Assembly: GCA_907165135.1 (NCBI GenBank)
Contig: OU015566.1
Span: 13,686,157-13,750,156, forward strand
DNA: 64,000 bases
Direction: 5' to 3'
DNA from: Oikopleura dioica
Lineage: Eukaryota; Chordata; Appendicularia; Copelata; Oikopleuridae
This document shows positions 53,973-64,000 of the stretch, one piece after another. The notes below the pieces were generated by a model. That model was given only the letters and a program-made list of their open reading frames with translations, was not told the origin of the DNA and did no database searches. Every line of letters begins with the position of its first letter. Position 1 is the first letter of the stretch. The translations under genes were made by a program, and so were the position numbers.

Positions 53973-54166
53973 GTCAGATATATTCTTGAGCACTCTATAG
54001 GTACGAAAACCTTCATTTACTGTCATTTATTATCTGACTTTTCTAGCCATGCGATTGCGTCGTCCAACTTTTTTCTTCATTTAACTCCCTCACACCTTCA
54101 AGGAACAAAAATGATCGTAAGGAACAATTTCGACAACCAAAAACGCCAAAAATGAGCTTTCCGCAT
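53706..54166 (+). pseudogene. Remnant of CDC37 3' half and flank
   Basis: The copy begins exactly at a CDC37 intron donor (GTAAGATCCTCCTC, cf. 48767). It contains intron 3, part of exon 4 (CGACCCAAGAGGCTGTTTCC), then jumps by a deletion of about 320 bp to exon 6 (GAAAGTGGTCTCGGAGACAG), keeping the end ...TSIEEQD and stop at 53972, followed by the CDC37 3' flank (CATGCGATTGCGTCG). Retained intron sequence shows it is a DNA-level duplicate, not a retrocopy. The exon 4 part is out of frame relative to exon 6. Confidence 0.9.
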
Positions 54167-54169
54167 GTT

Positions 54170-54542
54170 ATTAATTCTCTTGAAGATGACACCTTGAATT
54201 AATTTCGTTTATTTTGTTTAAGGGCTACCGGGGACTCCCAGTACCAATTTTGGCAAGGCAAAATTTTAGTCAGCCAGGAACGCCCGCTCCGCGGGTTTTG
54301 TGGTAAGAAACTTACTGATTCGGACAGGCTGCACTTCTATTCACCTGTCTTCTATTGTTCCGACTGAAATATTTCGTTATAATATCACTCGGAAAGCCGG
54401 AATTGGTACTCCTAGTACCATAAATGGCTTGGGTACTGCGAGTCCCCGACGACAGTGTGCAAAATTGATATCTCTGCCACTCACTGTTTCTGAAGACGGA
54501 CAAACCAAGTCCGAAAGCTTAAACAAAATAAACGAAATCAAC
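54170..54542. mobile_element. 373-bp insertion with inverted ends and 11-bp direct repeats
   Basis: The insertion is flanked by TTCCGCATGTT on both sides (54159-54169 and 54543-54553), while the paralogous CDC37 flank (about 49546-49560) carries that site once and is otherwise continuous. Inside are inverted 20-mers TTTCGTTTATTTTGTTTAAG (54203-54222 and, inverted, 54518-54537) and a second inner pair GGGGACTCCCAGTACC / GGGTACTGCGAGTCCCC (54230 and 54431-54447). The GC palindrome CCGCTCCGCGGG family repeat lies within. No ORF is supported. Confidence 0.8.
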
Positions 54543-54553
54543 TTCCGCATGTT

Positions 54554-55495
54554 CACAACAAACTCGAAATAAAACTTGTTTCTTTCCGACCATGCGGTTT
54601 CTAACACCCCTTGTTTTGAGCGGTTCCTAACAAACGCATCTTGTTTCTTTGATTGATTATTTTTTTTTCTCAAACAAACTGACCAAATATAATCGCAGTT
54701 TTTGCTTTATTAGAGGGAGATTTTTCAACCGCGAACATCAGCAGATACGTAGGACAGGGATAGGGTTCCTGATTTAATGCCGCCATTTTGGCACCAAAAT
54801 TTCGAGAATCCGGCCTGAAATTGGAATCGTATGTTTGCCGATATTGGACTTTATTTGGTCGAGATTTTTTTGTTATTAAAGAGGGTCTTTTGTTTACTGC
54901 TGTTTAATTTGCTCCCTGCTCGCTGGAGGGAAATTTAGGCCAAGAAGAAAATGCCAAGCTGAACCCGGCTTATCAATTTGAACGAGCGTTGGAACTCATT
55001 GAAATCTACAATGCAAATCAGTGATTTGTGGGCTAACAAGACGTTCTGTTTATATTTTGTTATTGAGTCGACAGTTATTCTGAATAACTTATTATTATTA
55101 TTCACACTCGTGAAGTTAAAGTGGCAGATTTTAGGATTAGGATTTGTGATGACATAAACACTTTTGTCATTATGATGCCAGTATGTAAGTAAAACAATTG
55201 CCCTTTGTAGATCCCTAAAATGAAGCCTCGAAATCGTTTTATGACTTGTAGAATCGATTTCCGGGGTGGAGAAAAGTTGACGGGGGTTAGAAAAAAACTT
55301 AACTAGCTGTTATACCGATGCATTATAGATAGATCGCGATTCACATTCCTAAATGACCAAAAATATAATTGCCAATAAGCCAATTAAAATTTCCGTCAAG
55401 CAAAACCCCAGTCAAGTTCCTCCTGTTTTTCTGATGAGGTTAAAATGTTATGCCTCTCGCGCCCCGGCGCTCTCGCCTGCTCGTAGCGAGAACTC
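54554..55495. other. Intergenic region upstream of EGF protein B
   Basis: 54554-54640 continues the duplicated CDC37 flank (CTCGAAATAAAACTTG, cf. 49568). After that no gene is seen. From about 55425 the sequence aligns with the EGF protein A upstream region (GCCTC..GCGC, GCTCTCGCCTGCTCGTAG.GAGAA, ACTCAT, CGC.CTGAC), so the shared promoter lies in the 100 bp before each start. Confidence 0.5.
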
Positions 55496-55555
55496 ATGAA
55501 AGTTCATGTTAAAATCGCTCTGACCCAAAAAAATGAAAACATAGTGATCTTCAAA

Positions 55556-57346
55556 ATGAAAATATTTTATTTTTTGACAGTGAGTCTCGCAAAACGCAAT
55601 CTGGGAAGAAACGCCGATGCACCACCTACACGACCTTTTAACCCCCTTTTGGCCGGGAACGTCGTGAGTAATAAAAACAGTGGTAGCAGTTGCAAGAATT
55701 TCGCTGTTCCTCAATTTTGCTGCGAAGAAGGCAACATCGGTGAATGCAACACAGGAATATGCTGGTGCGACGCGGTCTGCTGCAACTACAACGACTGTTG
55801 CTCAGACTACGACGAGGGATTCTGCGCCGCTCAACTTGGCTCCTGCTTTGAGCAAACAGGCACGACAAGTTGCCATAGCGGCTTTTCTTTTGACGGCAGC
55901 GGCTGTTCCGACATCGACGAGTGTGCCAACGGCTCTCACAGTTGCAATACCGTCACTCAACAATGCGTAAACACGTCTGGATCGCACACCTGCAACACAG
56001 TTGCCATCCCGTGCCCAGCTGGATTTAGCGGAAATGAGCCAAATTGTGTAGACATAGACGAGTGCGCTGGTGGAACCCACACTTGCGCTGCCACCGTCGA
56101 AACTTGCGTCAACACTGCAGGTTCTTTCACCTGCCCTTGCTCAAGTGGATACGAGCAAAACGGTGCCGGAGTTTGCGTTGATATCGACGAATGTGCCAGA
56201 GGTACGGACACTTGCGCTGACACCGTCGAAACTTGTGTCAACAATGCCGGATCTTTCACCTGCCCGTGCTCAACTGGATATGAGCAAAACGGTGGCGGAG
56301 TTTGCGTTGATATCGACGAGTGCGCCCGAGGTACAGATAGTTGCGCTGACACCATCGAAACTTGCGTCAACAATGTCGGATCTTTCACCTGCCCTTGCTC
56401 CATTGGATACGAGAGAGATGATGGGGGAGTTTGCGTTGATATCGACGAGTGTGCCCGAGGCACGGACACTTGCGCTGACATCGTCGAAACTTGCGTCAAC
56501 AATATCGGATCTTTTGACTGCCCTTGCTCAACCGGATACGAGCGAGATGATACGGGAGTTTGCGTCAACATCGATGAGTGCGAACGAGGCACTGATACAT
56601 GCGACCGAGTCACAGAAGTTTGCAACGACACTATAGGCTCCTTCTTCTGCACCTGCGCCGAAGGCTACGCCCCAGACTCAAATATATTGATATTCAACAA
56701 TGTTCAAGTATGTGTTGATGTAGATGAATGTGTTCATAGGACTACCTGTGCCGTCCTTGCTGAAACCTGCGAAAACACCGTTGGTTCATTCACTTGTTCA
56801 TGCTCAACTGGATACGAACGTAACGAAGCTGGAGTCTGCGTCGATATCGACGAGTGCGCCCGAGAAATCGACACGTGCCACGCAACAAAAGAACGATGCG
56901 AGAATCTGCCGGGCTCCTACGAATGCATCTGCTTGCCAATGTCTTTCGACGAATCCATGGACACCATTCGAGAATGGATCAACATTACCTCCGAAGTCCT
57001 TGCCGATCACCGTCGTGGAGGCAAATTTGGAAACCGGGCTGACAAACTTCTTCAAAACATGCTTCTCTGCCACGAAGTCAACTGCACTGCTCCCCACGAT
57101 GCTGAGCGAGTCGGCGAGAACGACTTCGCCGTCTGGAACAAGGGGGCTGTCCGATTCGAAGACCACTGCTCTCAGACGAAAATCATCAAAGCTGGCCTGT
57201 ACACGTGGCTTGACAACTACGCCTGCATGAGCAGCAAAACGAGCCGACACACTAAACGAGTGTCTAGGTTCATTGTAAAAATGACAAATCCTTACTGTTA
57301 CAGTACCACTTACTACCGTAAACCCGCATTTTACATAATAAACTGA
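55556..57346 (+). CDS. EGF protein B: paralogue of EGF protein A, 596 aa, intronless
   Basis: The start at 55556 (MKIFYFLTVSLAKRNLGR) is chosen because it aligns with the start of EGF protein A; an upstream in-frame ATG at 55496 would add 20 non-hydrophobic residues. The somatomedin-B-like knot is conserved (CWCDAVCCNYNDCCSDYDEG). Eight EGF-like units follow, one fewer than in A, with a short insertion in unit 6 (SNILIFNNVQVC). The C-terminal domain is conserved (NCTAPHDAERVGENDFAVW). The stop codon used by A after NPYC has changed to TAC here, adding YSTTYYRKPAFYIIN. The function is probably extracellular, as for A. Confidence 0.88.
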   Translation: MKIFYFLTVSLAKRNLGRNADAPPTRPFNPLLAGNVVSNKNSGSSCKNFAVPQFCCEEGNIGECNTGICWCDAVCCNYNDCCSDYDEGFCAAQLGSCFEQTGTTSCHSGFSFDGSGCSDIDECANGSHSCNTVTQQCVNTSGSHTCNTVAIPCPAGFSGNEPNCVDIDECAGGTHTCAATVETCVNTAGSFTCPCSSGYEQNGAGVCVDIDECARGTDTCADTVETCVNNAGSFTCPCSTGYEQNGGGVCVDIDECARGTDSCADTIETCVNNVGSFTCPCSIGYERDDGGVCVDIDECARGTDTCADIVETCVNNIGSFDCPCSTGYERDDTGVCVNIDECERGTDTCDRVTEVCNDTIGSFFCTCAEGYAPDSNILIFNNVQVCVDVDECVHRTTCAVLAETCENTVGSFTCSCSTGYERNEAGVCVDIDECAREIDTCHATKERCENLPGSYECICLPMSFDESMDTIREWINITSEVLADHRRGGKFGNRADKLLQNMLLCHEVNCTAPHDAERVGENDFAVWNKGAVRFEDHCSQTKIIKAGLYTWLDNYACMSSKTSRHTKRVSRFIVKMTNPYCYSTTYYRKPAFYIIN

Positions 57347-57582
57347 GCTCCATGATTTTCTTCCTTGATTCCAGACTTCATTCTTCTTTTTGTTTCAGTT
57401 GCATCTTGAGTCACAAATTCTTGAGTTTTACTTTGAATGCTCTGATGCACTCATTACTCCAACAAAATGTCAAAAGTAATCTCTTCATACATCAATTTTC
57501 GGTTGAGATACCAACTCGGCTTAAGATGATCCTACTTGAGACTTTTTTTCAGAAAAAAAAACAGAAAATATACGATGACGGT

Positions 57583-58989
57583 TTATTTTTCTTTTCCGCT
57601 GCAAAAGCCAGCAGAAACTCCCAAAAGAACAGGAAGACGATTTTCAACCATATTGCCAATAACTTCTTGATCGATCAATTGATCTCCTTCAAAATCCAGT
57701 CGTTCAATTGCATGCGGGCTTTTTGTACCAGAGACGATAAAGACTGAATTGTTGATCAAAATAGCCGATCCACACATGTCAACCTTAATTGAAGTGAAGC
57801 TCTTATTTGGAATTTTTTTCACTTGCATTTTTCAGATCCCCGATTTTCCTCCATTTGTCATTTTTAAAGAGCCAAATTGCTTTTTGCGGAATTTTATTTG
57901 TTGCTCCTCCAGCGAGAAGAAGATTTCCACTCGGTAGGCCGACCAGAAAATGATACGCTATCTGACTATGAACTTATTTTAATAAAGATAATTTCGGTAA
58001 TTGGAAACCTCGGGAAATCAGTCAAAATCTCCCAGCCAGAAGAAGTGAGGCTTTCGACTTTATTTCCGCCAGGATTGAAGTTACTTCCCACCGTCATTGG
58101 TCTTCCTTCGTAAAAGGCAAGGTTGCCAGCCCAGTGACGAAAGTTCGGGGCAAACGATGGAGTGGAAGCTGTTCCGTTGAAGATTTCGCATTTTTGGCTT
58201 GCAGAGCAAAGTAATGCCTTTTCGCTATTTTCGATCGAAAGTGCTGCGGCAGCTGATATAATCTGGTTGATTAGCCGAGGAGACAGTTTTTTCCATTCGC
58301 AGCCGTCAAGTTTACCGATCTGAAAAATGAACAAAATGCATTTTGAAATCTTCGATTTTCCTTACTTTTCGATTGTCCGTGTATCCGCCGAAAATGAAGA
58401 GTTCGTCTCTTAAAAGAGCATTTTGCGCGTCTCTCAGGAAATTTCTTTTAGGAGCTTCAACTCGAGGTTCTGATTTTTGATCATTTATGACAGTTACGAA
58501 AAGTCGGAACCTTTCTTTCATTTTCGCTCGTTCGATTTTTGAACTAGCAAGAGAAATAGTTATAAAGTCGATATTACCATCGGGTCCGATTTGTCCAGAG
58601 CTATACATTACCAAAAGATGCTAAAGAAATTTTTGAAAGTCAATGAAAATTTGATGAATTTGGGTAAAAATTAGCTGGCTTCTTTCAATTACCGTTGTTC
58701 TTGGAGCTGTTGTTGTTAACGATTTCGTCGTAGTTATCGTAGTTGTCGTGGTTGTCGTAGTTGTTGTCGATGTCGTAGTAAATGTCGTTGTTTGATTGAA
58801 TTCAGTGAAACTAAAATCGGTTTCTTCAGGCTCGGATTTCTCTATAAAAGCCAAGGCGACGATGAAGACAACGATCAAATTCAAGATGATGAGATTTTTA
58901 CCGAATTTATTTACTTTCCAAACTGTCTCTGTCATTTTTGAACTTGTGCTGTCAGATACCGGCAATCCGAGGAACACTCCGAGTGTCAT
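57583..58989 (-). CDS. Type II membrane protein with Thr-rich stalk and kelch-like repeats
   Basis: It reads MTETVWKVNKFGKNLIIL (second ATG of the ORF) then a transmembrane segment (NLIVVFIVALAF), an acidic spacer, and a stalk of about 30 mostly Thr residues. A propeller-like ectodomain follows: MYSSGQIGPDGNIDFITISL, DELFIFGGYTDNRKVRKIG, AALSIENSEKALLCSASQKC, HFLVGLPSGNLLLAGGATNK, NDKWRKIGDL, GSAILINNSVFIVSGTKSPH. The repeated (I/L)(L/F)..GG.. and W..I phrases fit kelch repeats. Introns are 42-70 nt; the last (57820-57784) is GA-AG (GAAAAAAA...TTAAG). The gene ends at 57583. A decayed copy lies at 53520-53705. Confidence 0.65.
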
Positions 58990-59110
58990 AAAACAAAGTC
59001 GTTAAATGTGGGAGCAAATGGAGTCGTTTCCAAATTATAGTTCAACTGGATACTGTCTAGGTACATGAGAAAGCGTAGACAGAGAGGTACAGATCTAGGT
59101 TCGGAAACCT

Positions 59111-59243
59111 GTGTAGAAAACCTGAGTCAGGTTGTGAAAGAGCCTGACAAAAGCCGCATATGCGTTTTTTTTATGATTTAAGCCGCAAAAACAACCATTT
59201 TAATCTATTAAAAATTCTGTAGAACCCTGACTCAGGTTTTTTC
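59111..59243. mobile_element. Copy of the TGTGTAAAACCTGAGTCAGG MITE family
   Basis: The left end is TGTGTAGAAAACCTGAGTCA and the right end is CTGTAGAACCCTGACTCAGG followed by TTTTTT. The centre has AAAGCCGCAT and AAGCCGCAAA. It shares tips and core with the element at 15711-15919 but is shorter (about 133 bp). It lies 130 bp upstream of SRFBP1. Confidence 0.6.
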
Positions 59244-59376
59244 CAAAGGCTGCCGAATCAGATTCTCCACACCTGCTCGGAAAGCGGAGGAATCTCCCGC
59301 GCGCCCTGATTGGCCGCGCTCGCGAAAGTTGCCCTCCGCCAGTGGCCCGATTTTCTGAAAAACTCAAAGCCCAGAA

Positions 59377-62032
59377 ATGTCGGTAGAAATAGAGCAAGTC
59401 GCTGACCAACCGGTAAAGAAAGAAGCAGAGAAAGCAGGAGAAGAAGAAAATGTTGAAAAGAAGAAAAGAGGAACGAATAGAATGCCCCCAACTTCAACAA
59501 ATCCAAATACTCTTTTTAAAAAGGGTAGAATTTCAAGAGAAGAGTGGATTAAACTCACCAGGCAAAAGAAAAAGGTATTCTTTGGAAGAAAAACTAATTG
59601 TAACTCGTTTCTCTTCAGGAAAGAGCGGCAAAATGGCGAGAAGAAAACGGAATTCCAGAACCCGAGCGAAAATTTAACCTCAACAACGAAAAAATTTGGT
59701 TCAGAAACACTTACAGGCAGACTAAAGTTCATCTAGTCAATAATTTTGTCAACAAATTGAAAAGTAAGTCTCCCAACTCTGCAATTGAGGATTTCTGCGA
59801 AAGATTTAAGCCTATTTTGATGAATTATTGCCCTTTTAGAGCCGATTATGGCCGCAGAATAAGGTTTTTACGGCTCAAATAGGCAAAAAATCTGATAGAA
59901 CTCGAAATTCTCCAGTTTTCTAGGGAAATAAAGGGCACTTTAGCTATTTTTATGCTATTTTAAACAGGTTTTAGCTGTTTCCTTGACCAAAATGTGCTAA
60001 AAAGGTAGTACATTGATGAAAAAGGCCAGAATTTCGGGTTCAAAACTTTGATTTTCCGGTAACTACTCCTGTTTGTTAAGAAATCTTCTTTAGAATATCG
60101 ATATTCCCGCGAAAAATTAACGACAGAAGTCGACATAGCTAGTCTATCCGAGCAAAAGAAGAAGAACATCCAAAAAAAGCTCCTTCGATGTAAGAACGCA
60201 GAAGAATCGCTGCTCAAAGAAATGTACCTGATCAAGAGCTGGAAAGCAAACGACGTTTTCGAAATGTTGCTCAAAAACGAACCCGTCCCATTCGCCGATG
60301 CTTGTCAAATTGCTCACGACACGGGGAACTTGGATTTAAGAGCGAGAGAGAGGATAAGACAGTACAAACTGGTCCTGCCGGTTTGGGAAAAGCTCAATAA
60401 AGGTGAGTTCCAAAAAAAGACTTCCCTGTAGCAGAGTTTCTCTACAATAGAAATGAAAGACCATAATGATTTTTTCTGGAGGAGGATCCAAATTATCTCG
60501 ATCTCTTCATCAGTCTGATTTTTAAATTGAATCTAGACTCATAGTACGCTGGTTTTCTGAATAAATGTGGCTTGAAGCTCAAAATATCGATTATCATTAA
60601 ATAATAGTAATTACTACCTCTCATCAAAACATTCAGAATTGAAGCTCTTCGACTCTTCCCGGAGCCTGGAAGGCGCAAGTAAGGCTGCTGCTTTGGCAAA
60701 AACTGTCCTCGAAGAATCTGAAAAACAAACATCAAAAGAAAAAGTCTCTTCTGAAGTTTCAAAAGCTTCAATCAAAAAAGAATCATCAGAAAACCCAGAT
60801 TCGCAACCCAGTTCAAAGAAGCAGGTTCTCCAGCCTTCTTTTTCTGCATTTATTCCATTTTGTGTCTTTTAGATTCAGAGGAAGATCGAGCCAGAATCGG
60901 ACAACGACACGGATGGGAGCGAGGTGGACGAAGATGACATGCCAGAGGAAATTTCAAATGCAGATGCGGCGCGCTTCGATTTCAACAAGCTCGGAAAACT
61001 CGTGCAGAAAGCTGATGCCACGACGAAAGACGAAGAGGAGAAGGAAGCAGAGGAAGAGGAGGAAGACGAAGACGACTTCAAGGAGTATTCGAGTGATGAG
61101 GAATCGGAAGAAAGTGAAGAAGAGGAGGAGGAGCACGTCAAGGAAGCCCTAAAGGTACTCAAAATCTTAAATTTTGAATGCTATGTACCTGTAGAAGTCG
61201 TTTATAATCGTTGAGTTTTCAGGAAGATGAGCCGTTCGAGATCGAATTCGCCCTCCCAAAGAGTTTCCAAAACAAAACTACTGACGCAAAAGCAGAAGTA
61301 AAGCCAGAAATCGACGTCAAAACAGACGACTTTGATGCTGATTCGGAATCATCAGATGATGAAGGGGCAGAAAGCGATGACGAGAATGAATCAAGTGACG
61401 ACGAAGGTCTGTTTTAAATGAAACGAAAATTGGGTAATTGATATTTTTAAAGGAGATGAAGAGAAAGAAACGTCGGCGACGAATGGGTTCTTTATGACTG
61501 CCGATCACAAGCCAGTCAAGGTGGCAAAGACGTCAAAGAAGGAAGTCAAGCGGTTCGCCAAAGACAATCGCGACGGGCAAAGGGAACGAAAAAGGCATGC
61601 CAAAGCTGTTTATGGCCAGAATCTAATAGGTAAAGAAATTTGAATCGATGCTTTATTGGAGATCATAAAACACTTGGAAATTGCCATAATTGTATTCAGC
61701 TGTATTTAATTTCTCTTTTAATTATCAGATAATTTGTCTTTCATTAAAAGAATTGGAAGGTTCATTCCATACTTTACAATTCGGGCTCTAAATTGTCGAA
61801 CTTCTGGAAAGGGGTTAAAACTTTTCTTTCAGAAATGGAAAAACAAGCGCAGCAAAAACAGAAGCTCGCTGCGAAGAAAGAGCGAAAAGCCGAAAAGCGC
61901 AAATTGAAGGAAGAAAAGAAAAACCAACCTGCCGAACTCCACGGAAGTTGGGCAGCCAGTAAGCGAGCGAAAGAACAGACAGTAATCCAGAAGTTCGAGG
62001 GAAAGAAAATTACTTTCGACGATTCTGATTGA
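59377..62032 (+). CDS. SRFBP1 / BUD22-family nucleolar protein, 560 aa
   Basis: Eight exons (59377-59574, 59619-59763, 60094-60402, 60637-60824, 60873-61154, 61223-61406, 61453-61629, 61833-62032) give 561 codons in phase. After a basic extension, the conserved BUD22 helix region starts at KFNLNNEKIWFRNTYRQTKV and runs through RCKNAEESLLKEMYLIKSWK and FADACQIAHDTGNLDLRARE. The middle is very acidic (EEEEEDEDDFKEYSSDEESE). The C-terminus QPAELHGSWAASKRAKEQTV ... FEGKKITFDDSD is the family hallmark (human LHPSWEASRRRKEQ ... GKKITFDD). BUD22 acts in 18S rRNA maturation in yeast; SRFBP1 also binds SRF in vertebrates (family knowledge). Confidence 0.88.
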
Positions 62033-63172
62033 CGCGTTTTTTTAATTAATTGCTAATTATATTTGGACTGAAAATGAAATACAAAGCTCTGGCCCTCGAA
62101 GCCAACTCATATTTTCGAGCTTGAAGAATCGAATTGGTTCCCAAGGACGAAAATATTTTCAAGATACAGATTTTTCTCATTCATAAAATCGAAGGTACAG
62201 TGCTTTAAACTCCCATTCTGGGAGATGCCAGACGAGTTCGTCGACGATTCTGAGCTTCAAAAACACCATGAGATATTTTCGTGAGAATCTACCGTACATC
62301 ACGCATTCTTCTAGTGCTGTTCATGCTCCGATCTTGAAAACAATGATTTCATTCCGTTGTTATTAAACTTGACCGGGAGGCAGAGTGAGTGATCTTCCAT
62401 GCTCTCAAGCTGCTCTGAAAGACAGTCAGCATGTCCCAATTCTGCTAGTCCTCTCAGTCTCTCAGACGATGGTCTTCTCTCGCTTCACTTTTTAGCTCAT
62501 TTTATGCTCGGGAATATTCATATTCACCCTCCATCATGGGATTTTCCACAATTTTCCAACTGGAAAGCTCTGTCTCTGAGTCCTATCTCCTCAAGCGTAT
62601 CACTCCGTCTCTCAGACAGCCCTACTTTAGAGCTTCAAAAAGGGTTGTTTGTAGGGTCATCTGAGGTCGCTGCGGTCAGGCAAAGAGGGTCAACTACATC
62701 TGGCATGGTAATGCCACTAGCATCGGGCGACATTTTGTTGTGTCTTGCGTCTTATCGTCCGTCTTGACTCTCGGTCTGTCAGGCATTCCCCTTCCTGATT
62801 GGCTTGTCTCTGCGAAGGTCGTCCCATCGAACTCGCAAATATGAGGGCGGACACAATCGTCCTCCGTTTTCATCGTAGAACCATCGCCAAAACAGAACCA
62901 GATCGAGAGCAGCTCCGTTTCAGACATTTCCAGCGAGAGAACGAGCTCCAGACATTTGAAAAAGCAGCTCAACTAAGCCGCGGCGGGGACCAACCACCAG
63001 AAGCGCGGTTATTTTGGTGAGTTGTCGAAAAATGAGAAAAAGAGTCGGGAATTGTGACTTTGAAACCGCTGATGTAGACAGTTTCTCGTCGCCCAGACAG
63101 GATGTGAGGCCACCTTCTGACAGACATTTTAGCTAATTACCATCGACTGACTGTAATTTACACGAATCGAGC
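62033..63172. other. Interval between SRFBP1 and the last gene
   Basis: About 150 bp of 3' UTR are followed by DNA with open frames on both strands (62399-62767 plus, 62972-62694 minus) but no recognisable protein. The phrase TCTCTCAGAC occurs at about 62458 and 62613. 63000-63170 should include the promoter or 5' UTR of the last gene. Confidence 0.35.
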
Positions 63173-64000
63173 ATGGATATCGGCGATGTTCCCAATCACA
63201 ACATTGAATTCATGTCCGACCAGGACGATATAGGAATCGGTTATGGAGATATTCAAGAAAAACGATAGCTTACGTAATAGTTAAAAAAGCTAGCCAGGCA
63301 TAGCGCGGTATTTTTAAGCAAAACGCTCAATTTCAATTGTAAATTAAGCAATCTTTGGAGTTCAGTTTTTGAATTTTTTTCGTAATGAATAAATTTATGA
63401 AATTTTTTTCCAAAGAAATAGCTTTATGATGATTATAGCGTTCGAATTATTTTACTAGCAATAGTAATTAATTTCCCGTCTTCTGACCCATCAAAAAAGT
63501 CCTCCATGAAGCACCAACTGATTTGTTCGACTTTTCGAACCCGGACCCGTTTGTGGTCTTTGGTCAAAGCAGACCGGTCCGGGTCCAGTCCGCGGAAGTC
63601 GAGCAGCCAACTTCGACAATGCTTGACGATAGTTTCACGACTTTGGAGGAGAATCCTCGGCTACGCTCGCGCAGGTACACCGTCCCTTCATGGTACGCGT
63701 TTGTTTTTCCTCATTTTTCGTTTGAAAAATGAATAAAGAGATTAAACCCAAAATCATCCGGGTCTTTAGCCAGACGATACCGCAGCATCAGACTGGCAGA
63801 AATCCTATTCGCATGGCTTCTTCATCCTCTGCTCCTGATGGCCCTTTGCCAACCCTTCACGAAAATGACAATCATTCAAATACCGAAAATAGACAGCGTC
63901 ACAGATACCTACCTTACATTCCGAGAAATGGAAGACGCGAACGAAAAGGTTAGTCCAATTTGTCCGATAGACTCTTGCGCTTGAGAATCTGAAGCTTGAT
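63173..64000 (+). CDS. 5' part of an unrecognised gene, runs off the window
   Basis: Exons 63173-63239, 63500-63692 and 63770-63948 join in phase by GT-AG introns. The protein begins MDIGDVPNHNIEFMSDQDDI, then LHEAPTDLFDFSNPDPFVVF, then MLDDSFTTLEENPRLRSRRY, and becomes Ser/Asn/Arg-rich (NPIRMASSSSAPDGPLPTLH; RNGRRERK). It looks like the disordered, phosphorylatable N-terminus of a regulatory protein (RSRRYTVPS resembles a basophilic kinase site). No domain is visible before the window ends, so no function is assigned. Confidence 0.55.

Noticed and set aside
1-64000. CRISPR arrays, bacterial operons or phage genes
   Set aside because: The window is intron-bearing eukaryotic DNA; the 9-bp tandem arrays are not CRISPR repeats.

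Overview
This is eukaryotic nuclear DNA from a very compact animal genome, most probably a pelagic tunicate (appendicularian, Oikopleura-like). The gene content is metazoan: ARID2, NUP133, a FAM8A1/RDD protein, IWS1, CDC37, SRFBP1, two selenoprotein W genes and an ABCA1/4/7-class transporter. Most introns are only about 35-60 nt. Splice acceptors lie directly upstream of several start codons (for example one base before the CDC37 ATG), as expected for spliced-leader trans-splicing. Several introns need non-GT donors (GA-AG, GC-AG), which is a known larvacean feature. The genus is an inference; no rRNA or mitochondrial marker is present. About 16 supported genes occupy 64 kb.

Layout. 1-4.5 kb: mostly non-coding, with an 808-bp hAT-like non-autonomous element. 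4.7-19.6 kb (+): a large ABCA1-type transporter whose introns hold several hairpin elements and a nested antisense coiled-coil ORF. 19.6-23.7 kb: a long non-coding interval with inverted repeats. 23.8-27.5 kb (-): ARID2 (PBAF chromatin remodelling). 27.5-29.7 kb: non-coding, with a 320-bp hairpin. 29.7-35.0 kb (-): NUP133. 35.3-37.5 kb (+): FAM8A1-like RDD membrane protein with a Cys-rich gene nested antisense in its last intron. 37.9-40.2 kb: a BTB-fold protein and an unrecognised membrane-anchored protein. 40.5-46.5 kb (+): IWS1 (first long intron is a foldback element), then an unrecognised protein with repeated Cys-pair modules. 46.7-47.6 kb (+): two tandem selenoprotein W genes, each with an in-frame TGA. 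48.0-59.0 kb: a duplicated block, CDC37 - EGF protein A - kelch remnant - CDC37 remnant - EGF protein B - kelch-like gene. 59.4-62.0 kb (+): SRFBP1/BUD22. 63.2-64.0 kb (+): the first three exons of an unrecognised gene.

The genes are mostly unrelated housekeeping and regulatory functions (chromatin and transcription: ARID2, IWS1, SRFBP1; nuclear pore: NUP133; chaperone: CDC37; redox: SELENOW; lipid transport: ABCA). Nothing indicates a functional cluster except the EGF/kelch secreted-surface pair, which was copied as part of a three-gene tandem duplication.

The most interesting signals are: (1) the three-gene tandem duplication with decayed kelch and CDC37 copies fused into one open chimaeric ORF; (2) a 373-bp insertion in one CDC37 flank, with its empty site visible in the paralogous flank; (3) tandem Sec-encoding SELENOW genes; (4) several families of hairpin elements sitting in introns, two of which share a tip sequence followed by 9-bp tandem repeats of different sequence; (5) non-GT introns in conserved genes.
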